The notes under the pieces are model-generated. The model did not search any database, was not told where the DNA came from, and saw only the letters and a list, made by a program, of their open reading frames with translations. Shown here in pieces: positions 15,415-24,255 of a stretch of 64,000 bases of DNA. This stretch comes from JACKCB01 sp964452775. GTDB taxonomy: Bacteria; Chloroflexota; Anaerolineae; Promineifilales; Promineifilaceae. Within the stretch, counting starts at the first letter, position 1. Every line of letters starts with the position of its first letter. The stretch is from positions 62,001 to 126,000 of the forward strand of contig CAYVQP010000003.1 of assembly GCA_964452775.1 (NCBI GenBank). Direction: 5' to 3'. A program made the translations under genes and the position numbers.

Positions 15415-16860
15415 ATGCACGAGATACAGAAACCTGGACAACGAATCACGCGAGTAGAGACAGCCGGCAGCCTGGCCGGGGCGCTGCAACTGCTGGCCCA
15501 ATACGGGAGTCGCGCCCGACTGATCGCCGGCGGCAGCGATCTGCTGCTGGAGCTGGCGCGCAATCAGCGCCCCGGCGTTGAAGCGCTGATCGACATCACC
15601 CGCATCCCCGGCCTGGCTGATATTCGGTTGGATCACGAGGGCCTCATTCACCTGGGGCCACTGGTTACCCACAACCAGGTGGTGGCCTCCAGGCTGCTGG
15701 TAGAGCGCGCCCTGCCCCTGGCGCAGGCGTGTTGGGAAGTGGGGTCCCCGCAACTACGCAACCGGGCCACGGTCGCCGGCAATCTGGTAACCGCCAGCCC
15801 GGCCAACGACACCATCTCCGCCTTACGCGCGCTAGGGGCCGCCGTTACGTTGGCCTCGGTGCGCGGCGAGCGCACGCTGCCGCTGGTGGATTTCTATCTG
15901 GGGGTGCGGCGGACGGTAATGCAGCCGGATGAGATGCTGGTTGGCATCCACTTCCCGGCGATGACGTCCGATCAGCGCGGCATTTTCGTCAAGCTCGGCC
16001 TGCGCCGGGCGCAGGCGATCTCGGTCGCCCATATTACCGTCGTGCTCACTTTTGAAGGAGACGTGGTGTCCACCGCCGCCATCGCGCAGGGCAGCGTTGC
16101 GCCGGTGATCATCAATTCGTCCGCGGCTGAGGCTTACCTGGCCGGCAAACCATTGACCGGCAACGTGATCGAGGAGGCGGCTCGGCTGGCGGCGGAGGCA
16201 GCCGCTCCGATTGACGACATTCGCGGCTCAGCCGGCTACCGGCGCGACATGATCCGGGTTATGGTCCGGCGCGCATTGACGGCATTGCGCAATGGTGAAG
16301 AGCGCAGCCAGTGGCCGGCGCGCCCGGTATTGCTGTGGGGGCGGACGCCGGACGGCCGCTTCCCCACCGGCGAGCACTTCCAGGCCGGCCACGATGACAA
16401 TACGCCGATTGTGGCCACAGTGAACGGACGCACAGTCAGCGCGGCTAACGGTGTGCACAAGACCCTATTGCACTGGCTGCGCGACGAAGAGTTGCTTACC
16501 GGCTCCAAGGAAGGTTGCGCTGAGGGCGAGTGCGGGGCCTGCACCGTGTTTTTGGACGGCATGGCGGTCATGTCCTGCCTGGTTCCGGCGGTGCGCGCGC
16601 ATGGCGCCACGATTGTCACCATCGAGGGGTTGGCAAAGGACGGCGAACTACACCCCTTGCAGCAGGCGTTCATCGAGCAGGGCGCGGTGCAGTGCGGATA
16701 TTGTATTCCCGGCTTCCTGATGTCCGGCGCGAAGATGTTAGAGGAAGTTGCTCAGCCGGACCTGGAGCAGATCCGGCAGGCGCTGAGCGGCAATCTTTGT
16801 CGCTGCACCGGCTATTACAAGATCATCAAAGCGGTTGAACAGGCAGCGCAGGCGCAATAG
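15415..16860 (+). CDS. Fused FAD and [2Fe-2S] subunit of a xanthine dehydrogenase-type enzyme
   Basis: 481 aa. Residues about 15-290 are a CoxM-type FAD domain (LIAGGSDLLLELARN and NRATVAGNLVTASPANDT). Residues about 325-481 are a complete [2Fe-2S] domain (GSKEGCAEGECGACTVFLDG, MSCLV, QCGYCIPG, NLCRCTGY) with all eight cysteines. This FAD-FeS order is that of XdhA-like fusions (compare bacterial XdhA, where FeS comes first). The likely Mo partner is encoded at 19918, beyond a SnoaL-like gene and a large regulator. The upstream divergent GntR gene may regulate it. Confidence 0.93.
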   Translation: MHEIQKPGQRITRVETAGSLAGALQLLAQYGSRARLIAGGSDLLLELARNQRPGVEALIDITRIPGLADIRLDHEGLIHLGPLVTHNQVVASRLLVERALPLAQACWEVGSPQLRNRATVAGNLVTASPANDTISALRALGAAVTLASVRGERTLPLVDFYLGVRRTVMQPDEMLVGIHFPAMTSDQRGIFVKLGLRRAQAISVAHITVVLTFEGDVVSTAAIAQGSVAPVIINSSAAEAYLAGKPLTGNVIEEAARLAAEAAAPIDDIRGSAGYRRDMIRVMVRRALTALRNGEERSQWPARPVLLWGRTPDGRFPTGEHFQAGHDDNTPIVATVNGRTVSAANGVHKTLLHWLRDEELLTGSKEGCAEGECGACTVFLDGMAVMSCLVPAVRAHGATIVTIEGLAKDGELHPLQQAFIEQGAVQCGYCIPGFLMSGAKMLEEVAQPDLEQIRQALSGNLCRCTGYYKIIKAVEQAAQAQ

Positions 16861-16911
16861 CCGGGCCGGGAGGGAAGCGCAGCCTCTCCCCTCCCGAATG
16901 CCGGCCCATTA

Positions 16912-17343
16912 CTACGCTTCCACCGGTCCGAGGGCCGGCAGGACGCCCAGTTGTTGCAGCTCGCCCAGGTCATCCGCATTGACCCATAGCTCGGCGATGC
17001 GACCTCCGGCGATGCGAAAGAGGTTCATGCCGGAGGCGGTTACCTGCTCGCCCGAGCCGCTCCTGCCCATGAATTCGCCGGTGAAACGACCGCTGAAGTT
17101 CCAGCGCACGAGCACCTTGTCTTCCTCGGCGATCACGTCCGCAATCGCAAAGCGTGAATCGCTGTAAATCGTCGTATGCGCCTGAAGACGTTTGCGAAGG
17201 ATGTCACGCCCCTGCAGGTCAACATCGTTCACGTGCCCGGCGACATCCTCAGCTACCAGGTCGTCAATAGCGTTCGCATCTTTCCGGTTCCAGATTTCAT
17301 CGAAATAACGACGGGCCAGACTCTTGTTTTGTGAAGCAGACAT
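16912..17343 (-). CDS. SnoaL-like ester cyclase/NTF2-fold protein
   Basis: 143 aa; start MSASQNKSLARRYFDEIWN, with GGAGGA 8 nt upstream. The SnoaL-like pattern is clear: ARRYFDEIWNRKD..AIDDLVAEDV..HV, then VRWNFSGRFTGEFMG and SGMNLFRIAGGRIAELWVNADDLGELQQLG. Such NTF2-fold proteins act on small cyclic or ester substrates or have no known enzyme role. It lies on the opposite strand between a hydroxylase FAD-FeS gene and a regulator, so it may be regulated by the divergent XRE-NB-ARC protein. Confidence 0.87.
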   Translation of the reverse strand: MSASQNKSLARRYFDEIWNRKDANAIDDLVAEDVAGHVNDVDLQGRDILRKRLQAHTTIYSDSRFAIADVIAEEDKVLVRWNFSGRFTGEFMGRSGSGEQVTASGMNLFRIAGGRIAELWVNADDLGELQQLGVLPALGPVEA

Positions 17344-17438
17344 TTGATTTTCCTCCAGGGTGGAAAAGTGTCCCATATTCCTTTGCCGGCCATTTCGCCG
17401 GTCATACGATAAAGGCATTAAAGCAGAAGATGATTCCC

Positions 17439-17459
17439 AACGGGTATGTAATTCCCGTA
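17439..17459. promoter_or_regulatory. Inverted repeat in a divergent promoter region
   Basis: ACGGG and CCCGT arms around TATGTAATT lie between the divergent SnoaL-like and XRE-NB-ARC genes. It is a possible operator. Confidence 0.35.
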
Positions 17460-17515
17460 CAATTAGCCGTACATGGAGCAAATCTGTTGCAGGGAAGTAG
17501 ATTCGATTACCGGCA

Positions 17516-19891
17516 ATGAGCATGGTTGAGACCGCCTCCTTTGGATATTGGGTCCGGCGTCAACGCAAGGCGCTCGACTTGACGCAAGCGGACTTAGCGC
17601 GGCAAGTCGGCTGCGCGCTGGTCACCATCCAGAAGATTGAGGCAGACGAGCGCCGGCCGTCACGCCAGTTGGCCGATTTGCTGGCGGCCGCATTGGCCAT
17701 CCCTGAAAGAGATCGCGGCAACTTTGTGGAGGCAGCCCGAGGCCGGCAACTGACAACCGCCCTCCCCGTTGCTGACCGGCCACTTTCCGCTGGGCCCGCC
17801 AAGCTACCCGCGCCGCCCAACCCCTTCATTGGTCGCCAGCGAGAACTGAGCGAACTGAGCCGGCTGCTGGCGCACAATCGGCTGCTCACCCTGGTTGGCC
17901 CCGGCGGGGTGGGCAAGACCAGATTGGCGCTGCAACTGGCGTTGCAAGAACAGGCTGCCTTTCCGGACGGGGTCTACTTTGTCTCCCTGGCTCCATTGCA
18001 TGAGCCGGAACAGATCGTGCAGGCCATCGCGCAGACGCTGGAGCTAACCTTCGCCGGCGCGGCGGATCCCTTGCAGGCGCTGAAGCAGCAATTGCGCGTC
18101 CGCCGGCTGTTGTTGCTGCTGGATAACTTCGAGCACCTGTTGCCGGCAGCGACGTTAGTCGGCGAATTGATCCAGGCTGCGCCGGAGCTGTCGGTGCTGG
18201 CCACCAGCCGGCAACCCCTGGCGCTGTACGGCGAGCAGGAGTACCCCGTGCCGCCGCTGAAGCTACCGGACATGCGTCGCCCGGAACTCTGGCCTCTGTT
18301 GTCGCAGAGCGAATCTGTGACCCTCTTCGTTCAGCGCGCGCAGGCCGCCGGCCCCGGCTTCCAATTGACCGCTGCCAACGCGCTGGCGATTGCTGAGATT
18401 TGCTGCCGGCTGGACGGCCTGCCCCTGGCAATTGAGCTGGCGGCTGCCCGCGTCAAGTTCCTCTCGCCCGAGGAATTGCTGCAGCGGTTGAGCCGCCGGC
18501 TGCCCACGCTGGTTGGCGGCCCGCAGAATCTGCCGGATCGCCAGAAGACTTTGCGCAATACCATTCAATGGAGCTATGACCTGCTGACGCCGGAGAGCCG
18601 ACAACTATTTCGCCGGCTGGCGGTGTTTGAGGGCGGCTTTACGTTGGAGGCAGCCGAGGCAGTGGCCGGCGAGCCTGCGTCTGATCCGGCGATTATGCCT
18701 GACGAAGAAGTGACGGCTCTGGCATCCAGGAGCCTCTTACGCTTGGTGGAGAGAGAAGGCGAAGCGCGTTTCGACATGCTACAGACGATACGCGAATTTG
18801 CACTGGAGGAACTCGAAGCCGCCGGTGAGGGAGCGCAGGCCAGAGGGCGTCACCTGGATTACTTCGCACGACTGGCAGAAATGGCGGAGCCGCACCTGTT
18901 TGCGGCCGGGCAAGTGGAATGGTTTGATCGCCTTGAACGCGAACATGCCAACCTGCGGGCTGCCTTGCAGTGGGGATTGACGACTGAGGATGAGTATTGG
19001 CTGGCGCTCAGTTTGCGCCTGGCCGGCGTATTGGGCTGGTTCTGGCACTTTCGCGGTCACTGGACAGAGGGGCGGCGCTGGCTGGTGAGCGCCCTGGAAC
19101 ACGCCCAGGAGGGCCGGATCGAGCGCGCCCGTCTGCTTTGCGGAGCCGGGTTGATGAGCTGGGCGCAGGACGACTATGCCGCCGCTTTCGCCTACCTCAG
19201 CGAAGCGGAATCTATCGCGACGGCAGCGGATCATCCCTGGACACGGGCGCACGTCCTGGGCCTGCTGGGTTTGGTGCTCATCTACCAGGAGCGTTACGAC
19301 GCCGCCGAAGCGCCGCTAATGGAGAGCCTGGCCTTGTTTCGCACGCTGGACCACCTGTGGGGAATCGGCATTTCCCTGATCCGCCTGAGCCTGGTCACTC
19401 GTAGCCAGGGCCGGTGGAGCCGGGCCAGAGAACTGAGCGAAGAGAGCCTGGCGCTCTTTCAGGGCATTGATAATCAGTGGGGTGTCGCCACCTCACTTTC
19501 TAACATGGCGGAAGAAGCCCTGCTGCAGGGTGATTGGCAGGAGGCGGCTGATTTCTACCGGCGCGCTTTGCCCATCATGCAGCGGATCGGCAGCCACTGG
19601 TACCTTGCGCTGACCTTGATTGGCGTGGCAACTGTAGCAGCAGCGCAAGAGAGGCTGCAGTCTGCGGCGCAGATCCTGGGCGTCAGCGAGCGGCTGGTGG
19701 AGCAGGTAAGCGGTCTCCTACCGCCGCCGGAAAGACAGCAGTATGATCGCGTGGTTGCGGTTGCTCGCGCCCGGCTGGGCGATGATGGTCTGGCGCAGGC
19801 ATTGAGCGAGGGCCGGGAAATGCCGGCTGCGGAATGGGAACAGCTTGTGGCGACCGTATTGGCCGGCGCACAGCAAACAGTTGCACTTTAA
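17516..19891 (+). CDS. XRE-type regulator with NB-ARC ATPase and TPR repeats
   Basis: 791 aa. Residues 5-65 are an XRE helix-turn-helix (VRRQRKALDLTQADLARQVGCALVTIQKIEADERRPS). Residues about 103-400 are an NB-ARC/AAA signal-transduction ATPase with P-loop GPGGVGKTRL (128-137), LLLLDNFEHLLPA as Walker B, LATSRQPL and the GLPLAIELAAARV motif. The C-terminal 350 residues are TPR-like repeats. Such STAND regulators bind an effector and activate neighbouring genes. Only 26 bp separate it from the Mo subunit gene, so the two are probably co-transcribed. Confidence 0.93.
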   Translation: MSMVETASFGYWVRRQRKALDLTQADLARQVGCALVTIQKIEADERRPSRQLADLLAAALAIPERDRGNFVEAARGRQLTTALPVADRPLSAGPAKLPAPPNPFIGRQRELSELSRLLAHNRLLTLVGPGGVGKTRLALQLALQEQAAFPDGVYFVSLAPLHEPEQIVQAIAQTLELTFAGAADPLQALKQQLRVRRLLLLLDNFEHLLPAATLVGELIQAAPELSVLATSRQPLALYGEQEYPVPPLKLPDMRRPELWPLLSQSESVTLFVQRAQAAGPGFQLTAANALAIAEICCRLDGLPLAIELAAARVKFLSPEELLQRLSRRLPTLVGGPQNLPDRQKTLRNTIQWSYDLLTPESRQLFRRLAVFEGGFTLEAAEAVAGEPASDPAIMPDEEVTALASRSLLRLVEREGEARFDMLQTIREFALEELEAAGEGAQARGRHLDYFARLAEMAEPHLFAAGQVEWFDRLEREHANLRAALQWGLTTEDEYWLALSLRLAGVLGWFWHFRGHWTEGRRWLVSALEHAQEGRIERARLLCGAGLMSWAQDDYAAAFAYLSEAESIATAADHPWTRAHVLGLLGLVLIYQERYDAAEAPLMESLALFRTLDHLWGIGISLIRLSLVTRSQGRWSRARELSEESLALFQGIDNQWGVATSLSNMAEEALLQGDWQEAADFYRRALPIMQRIGSHWYLALTLIGVATVAAAQERLQSAAQILGVSERLVEQVSGLLPPPERQQYDRVVAVARARLGDDGLAQALSEGREMPAAEWEQLVATVLAGAQQTVAL

Positions 19892-19917
19892 TCAGCTTGA
19901 GTAGCGAGACTTTCAAT

Positions 19918-22173
19918 ATGGCTCTTGGACGTTCAGAATACCGCATAGACGCGCCGGGTAAGGTCACCGGCGCGACCCTCTATCCCGGCGACCTCAGCCC
20001 GGCTGACTTGCTATATGCAAAGGTGTTGTTCAGCAACCAGCCGCACGCGCGCATGACGGCAATCGACAGCAGCGCGGCGGAGGCGTTGCCCGGCGTGATC
20101 GCCGTCTTCACCGCCCGAGACGTGCCGCTGAACGAGTATGGGCTTACCATGTTTGACCAGCCGGTGTTCGTCGGTATCGGCGGCAACGGGCGTAGCCCCG
20201 TCCCGGCCGACGTCAGCCGCTGGGAAGGGGATCAGATTGCGCTCGTGGTGGCCGAATCGGAAAGGGTCGCCGCGCAGGCGCTGGCCCTGATCCGGGTCGA
20301 GTGGGAGCAATTGCCGTTGGTCGCCGGCATTGACCAGGCGATGAGCGACGAGACGATACTGCACCCGGAGCATCCATCCGGCAGCAATGTCTACTACCAT
20401 TATCGCATCCGCAAGGGCGACATGGAAGCCGGCTGGGCGGCGGCTGAAGTGGTCATCGAGGGCGAGTACGAGCTGCCGCGCCAGGAACACGCCTTCTTGC
20501 AGCCGGAGGCGGCGCTCAGTTATGTGGATGAGGTCGGGCGCGTGACCGTCGAGGTCGGCGGCCAATGGGCGCATGAAGATCAGGAACAGATCGCTCACGC
20601 CCTCGACCTGCCCTTGGACAGGGTGCGGGTCATCTATCCGGCCATCGGCGGCGCTTTCGGCGGTCGCGAGGATATGTCGCTGCAAATCGTGATGGCCCTC
20701 GCCGCCTGGCGCCTGCATGAGCGCGGCGAATCGCGCCCGATCCGCGCCGTCTGGTCCCGCGAGGAGAGCATCGTCGGCCACCATAAGCGCCATTACGCCC
20801 GGATTCATACCCGCTGGGGTGCAACGAAGGAAGGACAAGTTACGGCGGTGGAGGCAACCGTTTACCTGGACGCCGGCGCTTATAACTACACCAGCAACAA
20901 GGTGCTGGGCAACGCCCATCTCTGCGTGGCCGGCCCGTATGACCTCCCCAACGCGCACATTGATAGCTACGCCATCTACACCAATAACGTGCCGGGCGGC
21001 GCATTCCGCGGATTCGGCGCGCCGCAGGGCTGCTTTGCCGCCGAAAGCCAGATGAACAAGCTGGCTGAGCGGCTGGGGCTGGACCCGGTAGAGATTCGCC
21101 TGCGAAATTGCCTACGCGAAGGTAGCATCGGAATCACCCAGACGGCGATGCCGGCGGGGGTCACCCTGCCGGAGGTCATCGAACGCTGCGCGGCGGAAGC
21201 CGAGTGGGGCACCCGGCCCGCCCATGCCTTCGCGTTCAGTAGCTTTCAATCTCTGCCATCGAATACAAATTCGCTGCGCCGCGGGCGTGGTTTCGCCTGC
21301 GCATATAAGAACGTTGGCTATTCCTTTGGCGCGCCGGAAAAGTGTGACGCCCGTATTGTGCTGCGTGGCGGGCGGGAGATCGAAGAAGTGATGCTATATC
21401 ATGCCGGCGCGGAGGTCGGCCAGGGGTCGCATACCGTATTCCGGCAGATGGCGGCGCAGGCGGTTGGCGTGCCGGTGGAACGGGTGACGCTGGTCGCCAG
21501 CGACACGGCCTTGACCGGCAACTCCGGTTCCGTCTCCGCCTCGCGCATGACCTGGATGGCGGGAAACGCCATCCGGCTGGCGGCGGAGAAGGCGTTGCAA
21601 CGCTGGCAGGACGAGGACAGGCCGGCGGAAGGGCAGGCGACATTCCACGCCCCGAAAACCGAACCGCTCGACCCGCACACCGGCAAATCCGTACCGAATT
21701 TCGCCTATGGCTATGTGGCCGAAATCGTCGACCTGGCGGTGGATATCGAAACCGGCCACATTCATGTTGAGCGCGTCTACTGCGCCGACGATGTCGGCAA
21801 AGCCGTCAACCCGATGCTAGTCGAGGGCCAGATTGAAGGCGCAGTTGTACAGGCATACGGCTACGCAGTGACCGAGAACCTGCAGGTCGCCAACGGGCGG
21901 ATATTGAGCCCGCGGCTGAGCACCTATCTCATCCCCGGCATCCGCGACATCCCGGAGCGCGTTGATTCGATCATCCTGGAGATTCCAGACCCACGTGGCC
22001 CCTGGGGTGTGCGTGGGATGGCCGAAATGCCTTTTATCCCGTTGGCCCCAGCAATTACCGCCGCCCTGCACGACGCTACCGGCGTGTGGATTAACGAGCT
22101 GCCGCTGACCCCTGAGCGCGTCGCTGCCCATCTCGCCAGGGGCAAACCAGAACTGCCGGACCCGCATAAATGA
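19918..22173 (+). CDS. Molybdenum-binding subunit of xanthine dehydrogenase family
   Basis: 751 aa, starting MALGRSEYRIDAPGKVTGATLYPGDL, the usual start of stand-alone Mo subunits. The a/b-hammerhead region is followed by the MPT-binding loop GGAFGGREDMSLQI, the substrate-pocket loop GGAFRGFGAPQ with the purine-binding-type arginine, GAEVGQGSHTV, and the catalytic Glu near the C-terminus in GVRGMAEMP. It hydroxylates an aromatic heterocycle, possibly a purine. Electrons would pass to the FAD-FeS protein encoded at 15415. A strong promoter begins right after the stop codon, so the unit ends here. Confidence 0.93.
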   Translation: MALGRSEYRIDAPGKVTGATLYPGDLSPADLLYAKVLFSNQPHARMTAIDSSAAEALPGVIAVFTARDVPLNEYGLTMFDQPVFVGIGGNGRSPVPADVSRWEGDQIALVVAESERVAAQALALIRVEWEQLPLVAGIDQAMSDETILHPEHPSGSNVYYHYRIRKGDMEAGWAAAEVVIEGEYELPRQEHAFLQPEAALSYVDEVGRVTVEVGGQWAHEDQEQIAHALDLPLDRVRVIYPAIGGAFGGREDMSLQIVMALAAWRLHERGESRPIRAVWSREESIVGHHKRHYARIHTRWGATKEGQVTAVEATVYLDAGAYNYTSNKVLGNAHLCVAGPYDLPNAHIDSYAIYTNNVPGGAFRGFGAPQGCFAAESQMNKLAERLGLDPVEIRLRNCLREGSIGITQTAMPAGVTLPEVIERCAAEAEWGTRPAHAFAFSSFQSLPSNTNSLRRGRGFACAYKNVGYSFGAPEKCDARIVLRGGREIEEVMLYHAGAEVGQGSHTVFRQMAAQAVGVPVERVTLVASDTALTGNSGSVSASRMTWMAGNAIRLAAEKALQRWQDEDRPAEGQATFHAPKTEPLDPHTGKSVPNFAYGYVAEIVDLAVDIETGHIHVERVYCADDVGKAVNPMLVEGQIEGAVVQAYGYAVTENLQVANGRILSPRLSTYLIPGIRDIPERVDSIILEIPDPRGPWGVRGMAEMPFIPLAPAITAALHDATGVWINELPLTPERVAAHLARGKPELPDPHK

Positions 22174-22176
22174 CCA

Positions 22177-22205
22177 TTGAAATAGGGGCAGTACGTTGCT
22201 ATACT
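22177..22205 (+). promoter_or_regulatory. Strong promoter of the carbamate kinase operon
   Basis: TTGAAA at 22177-22182, a 17-nt spacer, TATACT at 22200-22205. It begins 4 bp after the previous stop codon. The 10-bp palindrome CTTCTAGAAG (22240-22249) in the leader could be an operator. Confidence 0.8.
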
Positions 22206-22263
22206 CGATAAACGTCTGACGATTGCCGTCTGTTCATTTCTTCTAGAAGAGGGTACAAACTAC

Positions 22264-23220
22264 ATGTCACGAACCGCACTGGTTGCCGTTGGGGGCAACT
22301 CGCTGATCCTCGACAAGCACCATCCCGACGTGCCGCACCAATGGGACGCCGTCCGCGAAACCAGCCGCCACCTGGCTGACATGGTGGAAGCCGGCTGGAA
22401 TCTGATCGTCACCCACGGCAACGGCCCGCAGGTGGGCTACATACTGCGCCGGAATGAATTGGCCAGCCCCGAGGTGCACCCCACCCCGCTCGATTTGATC
22501 GGGGCGGACACCCAGGGTTCGATTGGCTATATGCTGCAACAGGCGCTGCGCAATGAACTGCTCAGCCGGGGCATCACCCGCAAGGTTGTATCCGTGGTCA
22601 CCCAGGTGCTGGTAGACAAGGATGACCCGGGCTTTTTGGCGCCCTCTAAGCCGATCGGCGGCTTCATGGACGAGGACGCCGCCCGCATTTTCGAGCAGCA
22701 AGGCTGGCAGGTAGTGGAAGATGCCGGGCGGGGTTGGCGGCGAGTAGTCGCTTCGCCAGAACCGTTGGCTGTGATTGAGGAGGAGTCCATTCGTGACCTG
22801 ATCAAAGCCGGCAACATTGTCGTGGCCGTGGGCGGCGGCGGCATCCCGGTCATCGAGAATCAGGCCGGCGAACTGCGTGAGCTGAAAGGCGTTTTCGCCG
22901 TGATCGACAAGGATCGGGCCAGTTCGTTGTTAGCCCGCCGGCTGGGTGTGGACCTTTTCCTGATCTCCACTGCCGTCGAGAAAGTAGCGGTGAATTTCAA
23001 CAAGCCGGATCAGCGGAACCTGGACAGCGCCACCGTGGCCGAGCTGCAGGGATACATGGCGGACGGGCATTTCGCCCCCGGCAGCATGAAGCCGAAGATA
23101 GAAGCCGTGATTGCCTTCGTGTCTGCCACGGGCAATCCGGCGCTGATCACCGACCCGCCCAATCTGGCCCGCTCCATGCGCGGTGAAAGCGGCACGCGCG
23201 TCGAGGCCGGCGACAACTAA
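22264..23220 (+). CDS. arcC: Carbamate kinase
   Basis: 318 aa, the usual family length. Family motifs: VAVGGNSL at residues 6-13, VTHGNGPQVG near 49-58, AVGGGGIPVI near 190-199 and VIDKDRASSLLARRLGVDLFLI. The enzyme converts carbamoyl phosphate and ADP into ATP, CO2 and ammonia. It is the first gene of the plus-strand unit and is followed by two carbamoyltransferase-family genes, so it probably collects carbamoyl phosphate from heterocycle catabolism. The E. coli counterpart in the equivalent region is YqeA. The leader contains AGAGGG 11 nt before the ATG. Confidence 0.96.
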   Translation: MSRTALVAVGGNSLILDKHHPDVPHQWDAVRETSRHLADMVEAGWNLIVTHGNGPQVGYILRRNELASPEVHPTPLDLIGADTQGSIGYMLQQALRNELLSRGITRKVVSVVTQVLVDKDDPGFLAPSKPIGGFMDEDAARIFEQQGWQVVEDAGRGWRRVVASPEPLAVIEEESIRDLIKAGNIVVAVGGGGIPVIENQAGELRELKGVFAVIDKDRASSLLARRLGVDLFLISTAVEKVAVNFNKPDQRNLDSATVAELQGYMADGHFAPGSMKPKIEAVIAFVSATGNPALITDPPNLARSMRGESGTRVEAGDN

Positions 23221-23234
23221 TTATCGCAAAATGA

Positions 23235-23290
23235 TGTAACCCAATTTTGCAAATTGGGTATCGAATTGAAATTTCGATCTACAAGAGGAG
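23235..23290 (+). repeat. Structured Shine-Dalgarno repeat
   Basis: Begins TGTAACCCAATTTTGC. A perfect 8-bp hairpin (CCCAATTT/AAATTGGG, loop TGC) is followed by an ATCGAA/TTCGAT hairpin and ends in ACAAGAGGAG, the Shine-Dalgarno of the next gene. Compared with the 38820 copy, the first stem has a matched base change in both arms. Confidence 0.75.
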
Positions 23291-23297
23291 ATCTAAC

Positions 23298-24251
23298 ATG
23301 AGGAGTTTTGCAGGCCGGGACATCTTGTCCCTGAAGGATTTCGAACGCCAGGAGTTCTTCCGCGTCTTTGAAATAGCGGAACGCCTGGAACCAATCGCCC
23401 GCGACCGGCGCAATAGCGACCTGTTGCGGGAGAAGACCCTGGTCACCGCCTTCTACCAGCCATCAACGCGCACCCGCCTGGCCCACGAAGCGGCCATGAT
23501 TCGCCTGGGTGGTCAGGTCACCGGCTTCTCCGACGCCAAGATGACCCGCGCCGGCGATTTTTACCAGGAGTCCATCAAGGACACCGTCAAAATGCTGGAG
23601 TTCTATGGCGACGTGATTGTCATGCGTCACTTCCAGCAAGGCGCGCCGCACGAGGCGGCCTACTGGTCGTCCGTGCCGATCATCAACGGCGGCGACGGTT
23701 GGGGCGAGCACCCCACCCAGATCCTGACTGATCTATACACCGTTTACCGCGACAAGGGACGCATTGACGGGCTGAAGTGGCTGGCGGTCGGCGATATGCG
23801 CATGCGCACCATGCACTCGCTGGCTTACGGGCTGACCCAGTTTGATTGCCCGATCACCTTCGTCTCCCCGCCCGAGCTGGCGTTGACCGCCGAGTTCAAG
23901 GCCGACCTGGCGCAGTACAGCCTCAATTATCGCGAAGTAGATCACGTCGAGGAGGCCATTGCGGATGCCGATGTGATTCTGGTTGAGCCCGTGGTGCAGC
24001 CGGACTATACCAAGTCCCGCGACGAGCGCTCAGGCGACGTCGGCCTCACCCCGGCCAACTACAAGATCACCCGCGAACTGCTGACCACCAAGGCCAAATC
24101 CGACGCCATTTTGCTGCACTCGCTGCCGCGCATGGACGAGATCCCGGCCGATGTGGACATCACCCGCTGGTCGCGCTACTGGCAGGAGGCCTTCAATGGC
24201 GTAGTGATGCGCATGGCCCTGCTGGCGCTGGTGTTGGGGAAGATGGAGTAA
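23298..24251 (+). CDS. Aspartate/ornithine carbamoyltransferase family enzyme, ATCase-like
   Basis: 317 aa; start MRSFAGRDILSLKDF, after GAGGAG. The carbamoyl phosphate site appears as FYQPSTRTRLAHEAAMIRLGG near residues 52-72, with the later HSLPRMDEIPADVD and the ATCase-like C-terminus QEAFNGVVMRMALLALVLG. The acceptor-binding region differs from true PyrB, and there are no pyrimidine genes around it. The setting between carbamate kinase and a YgeW-type enzyme points to a catabolic carbamoyltransferase, working in the direction of carbamoyl phosphate formation. The acceptor is unknown. Confidence 0.88.
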   Translation: MRSFAGRDILSLKDFERQEFFRVFEIAERLEPIARDRRNSDLLREKTLVTAFYQPSTRTRLAHEAAMIRLGGQVTGFSDAKMTRAGDFYQESIKDTVKMLEFYGDVIVMRHFQQGAPHEAAYWSSVPIINGGDGWGEHPTQILTDLYTVYRDKGRIDGLKWLAVGDMRMRTMHSLAYGLTQFDCPITFVSPPELALTAEFKADLAQYSLNYREVDHVEEAIADADVILVEPVVQPDYTKSRDERSGDVGLTPANYKITRELLTTKAKSDAILLHSLPRMDEIPADVDITRWSRYWQEAFNGVVMRMALLALVLGKME

Positions 24252-24255
24252 CGGC

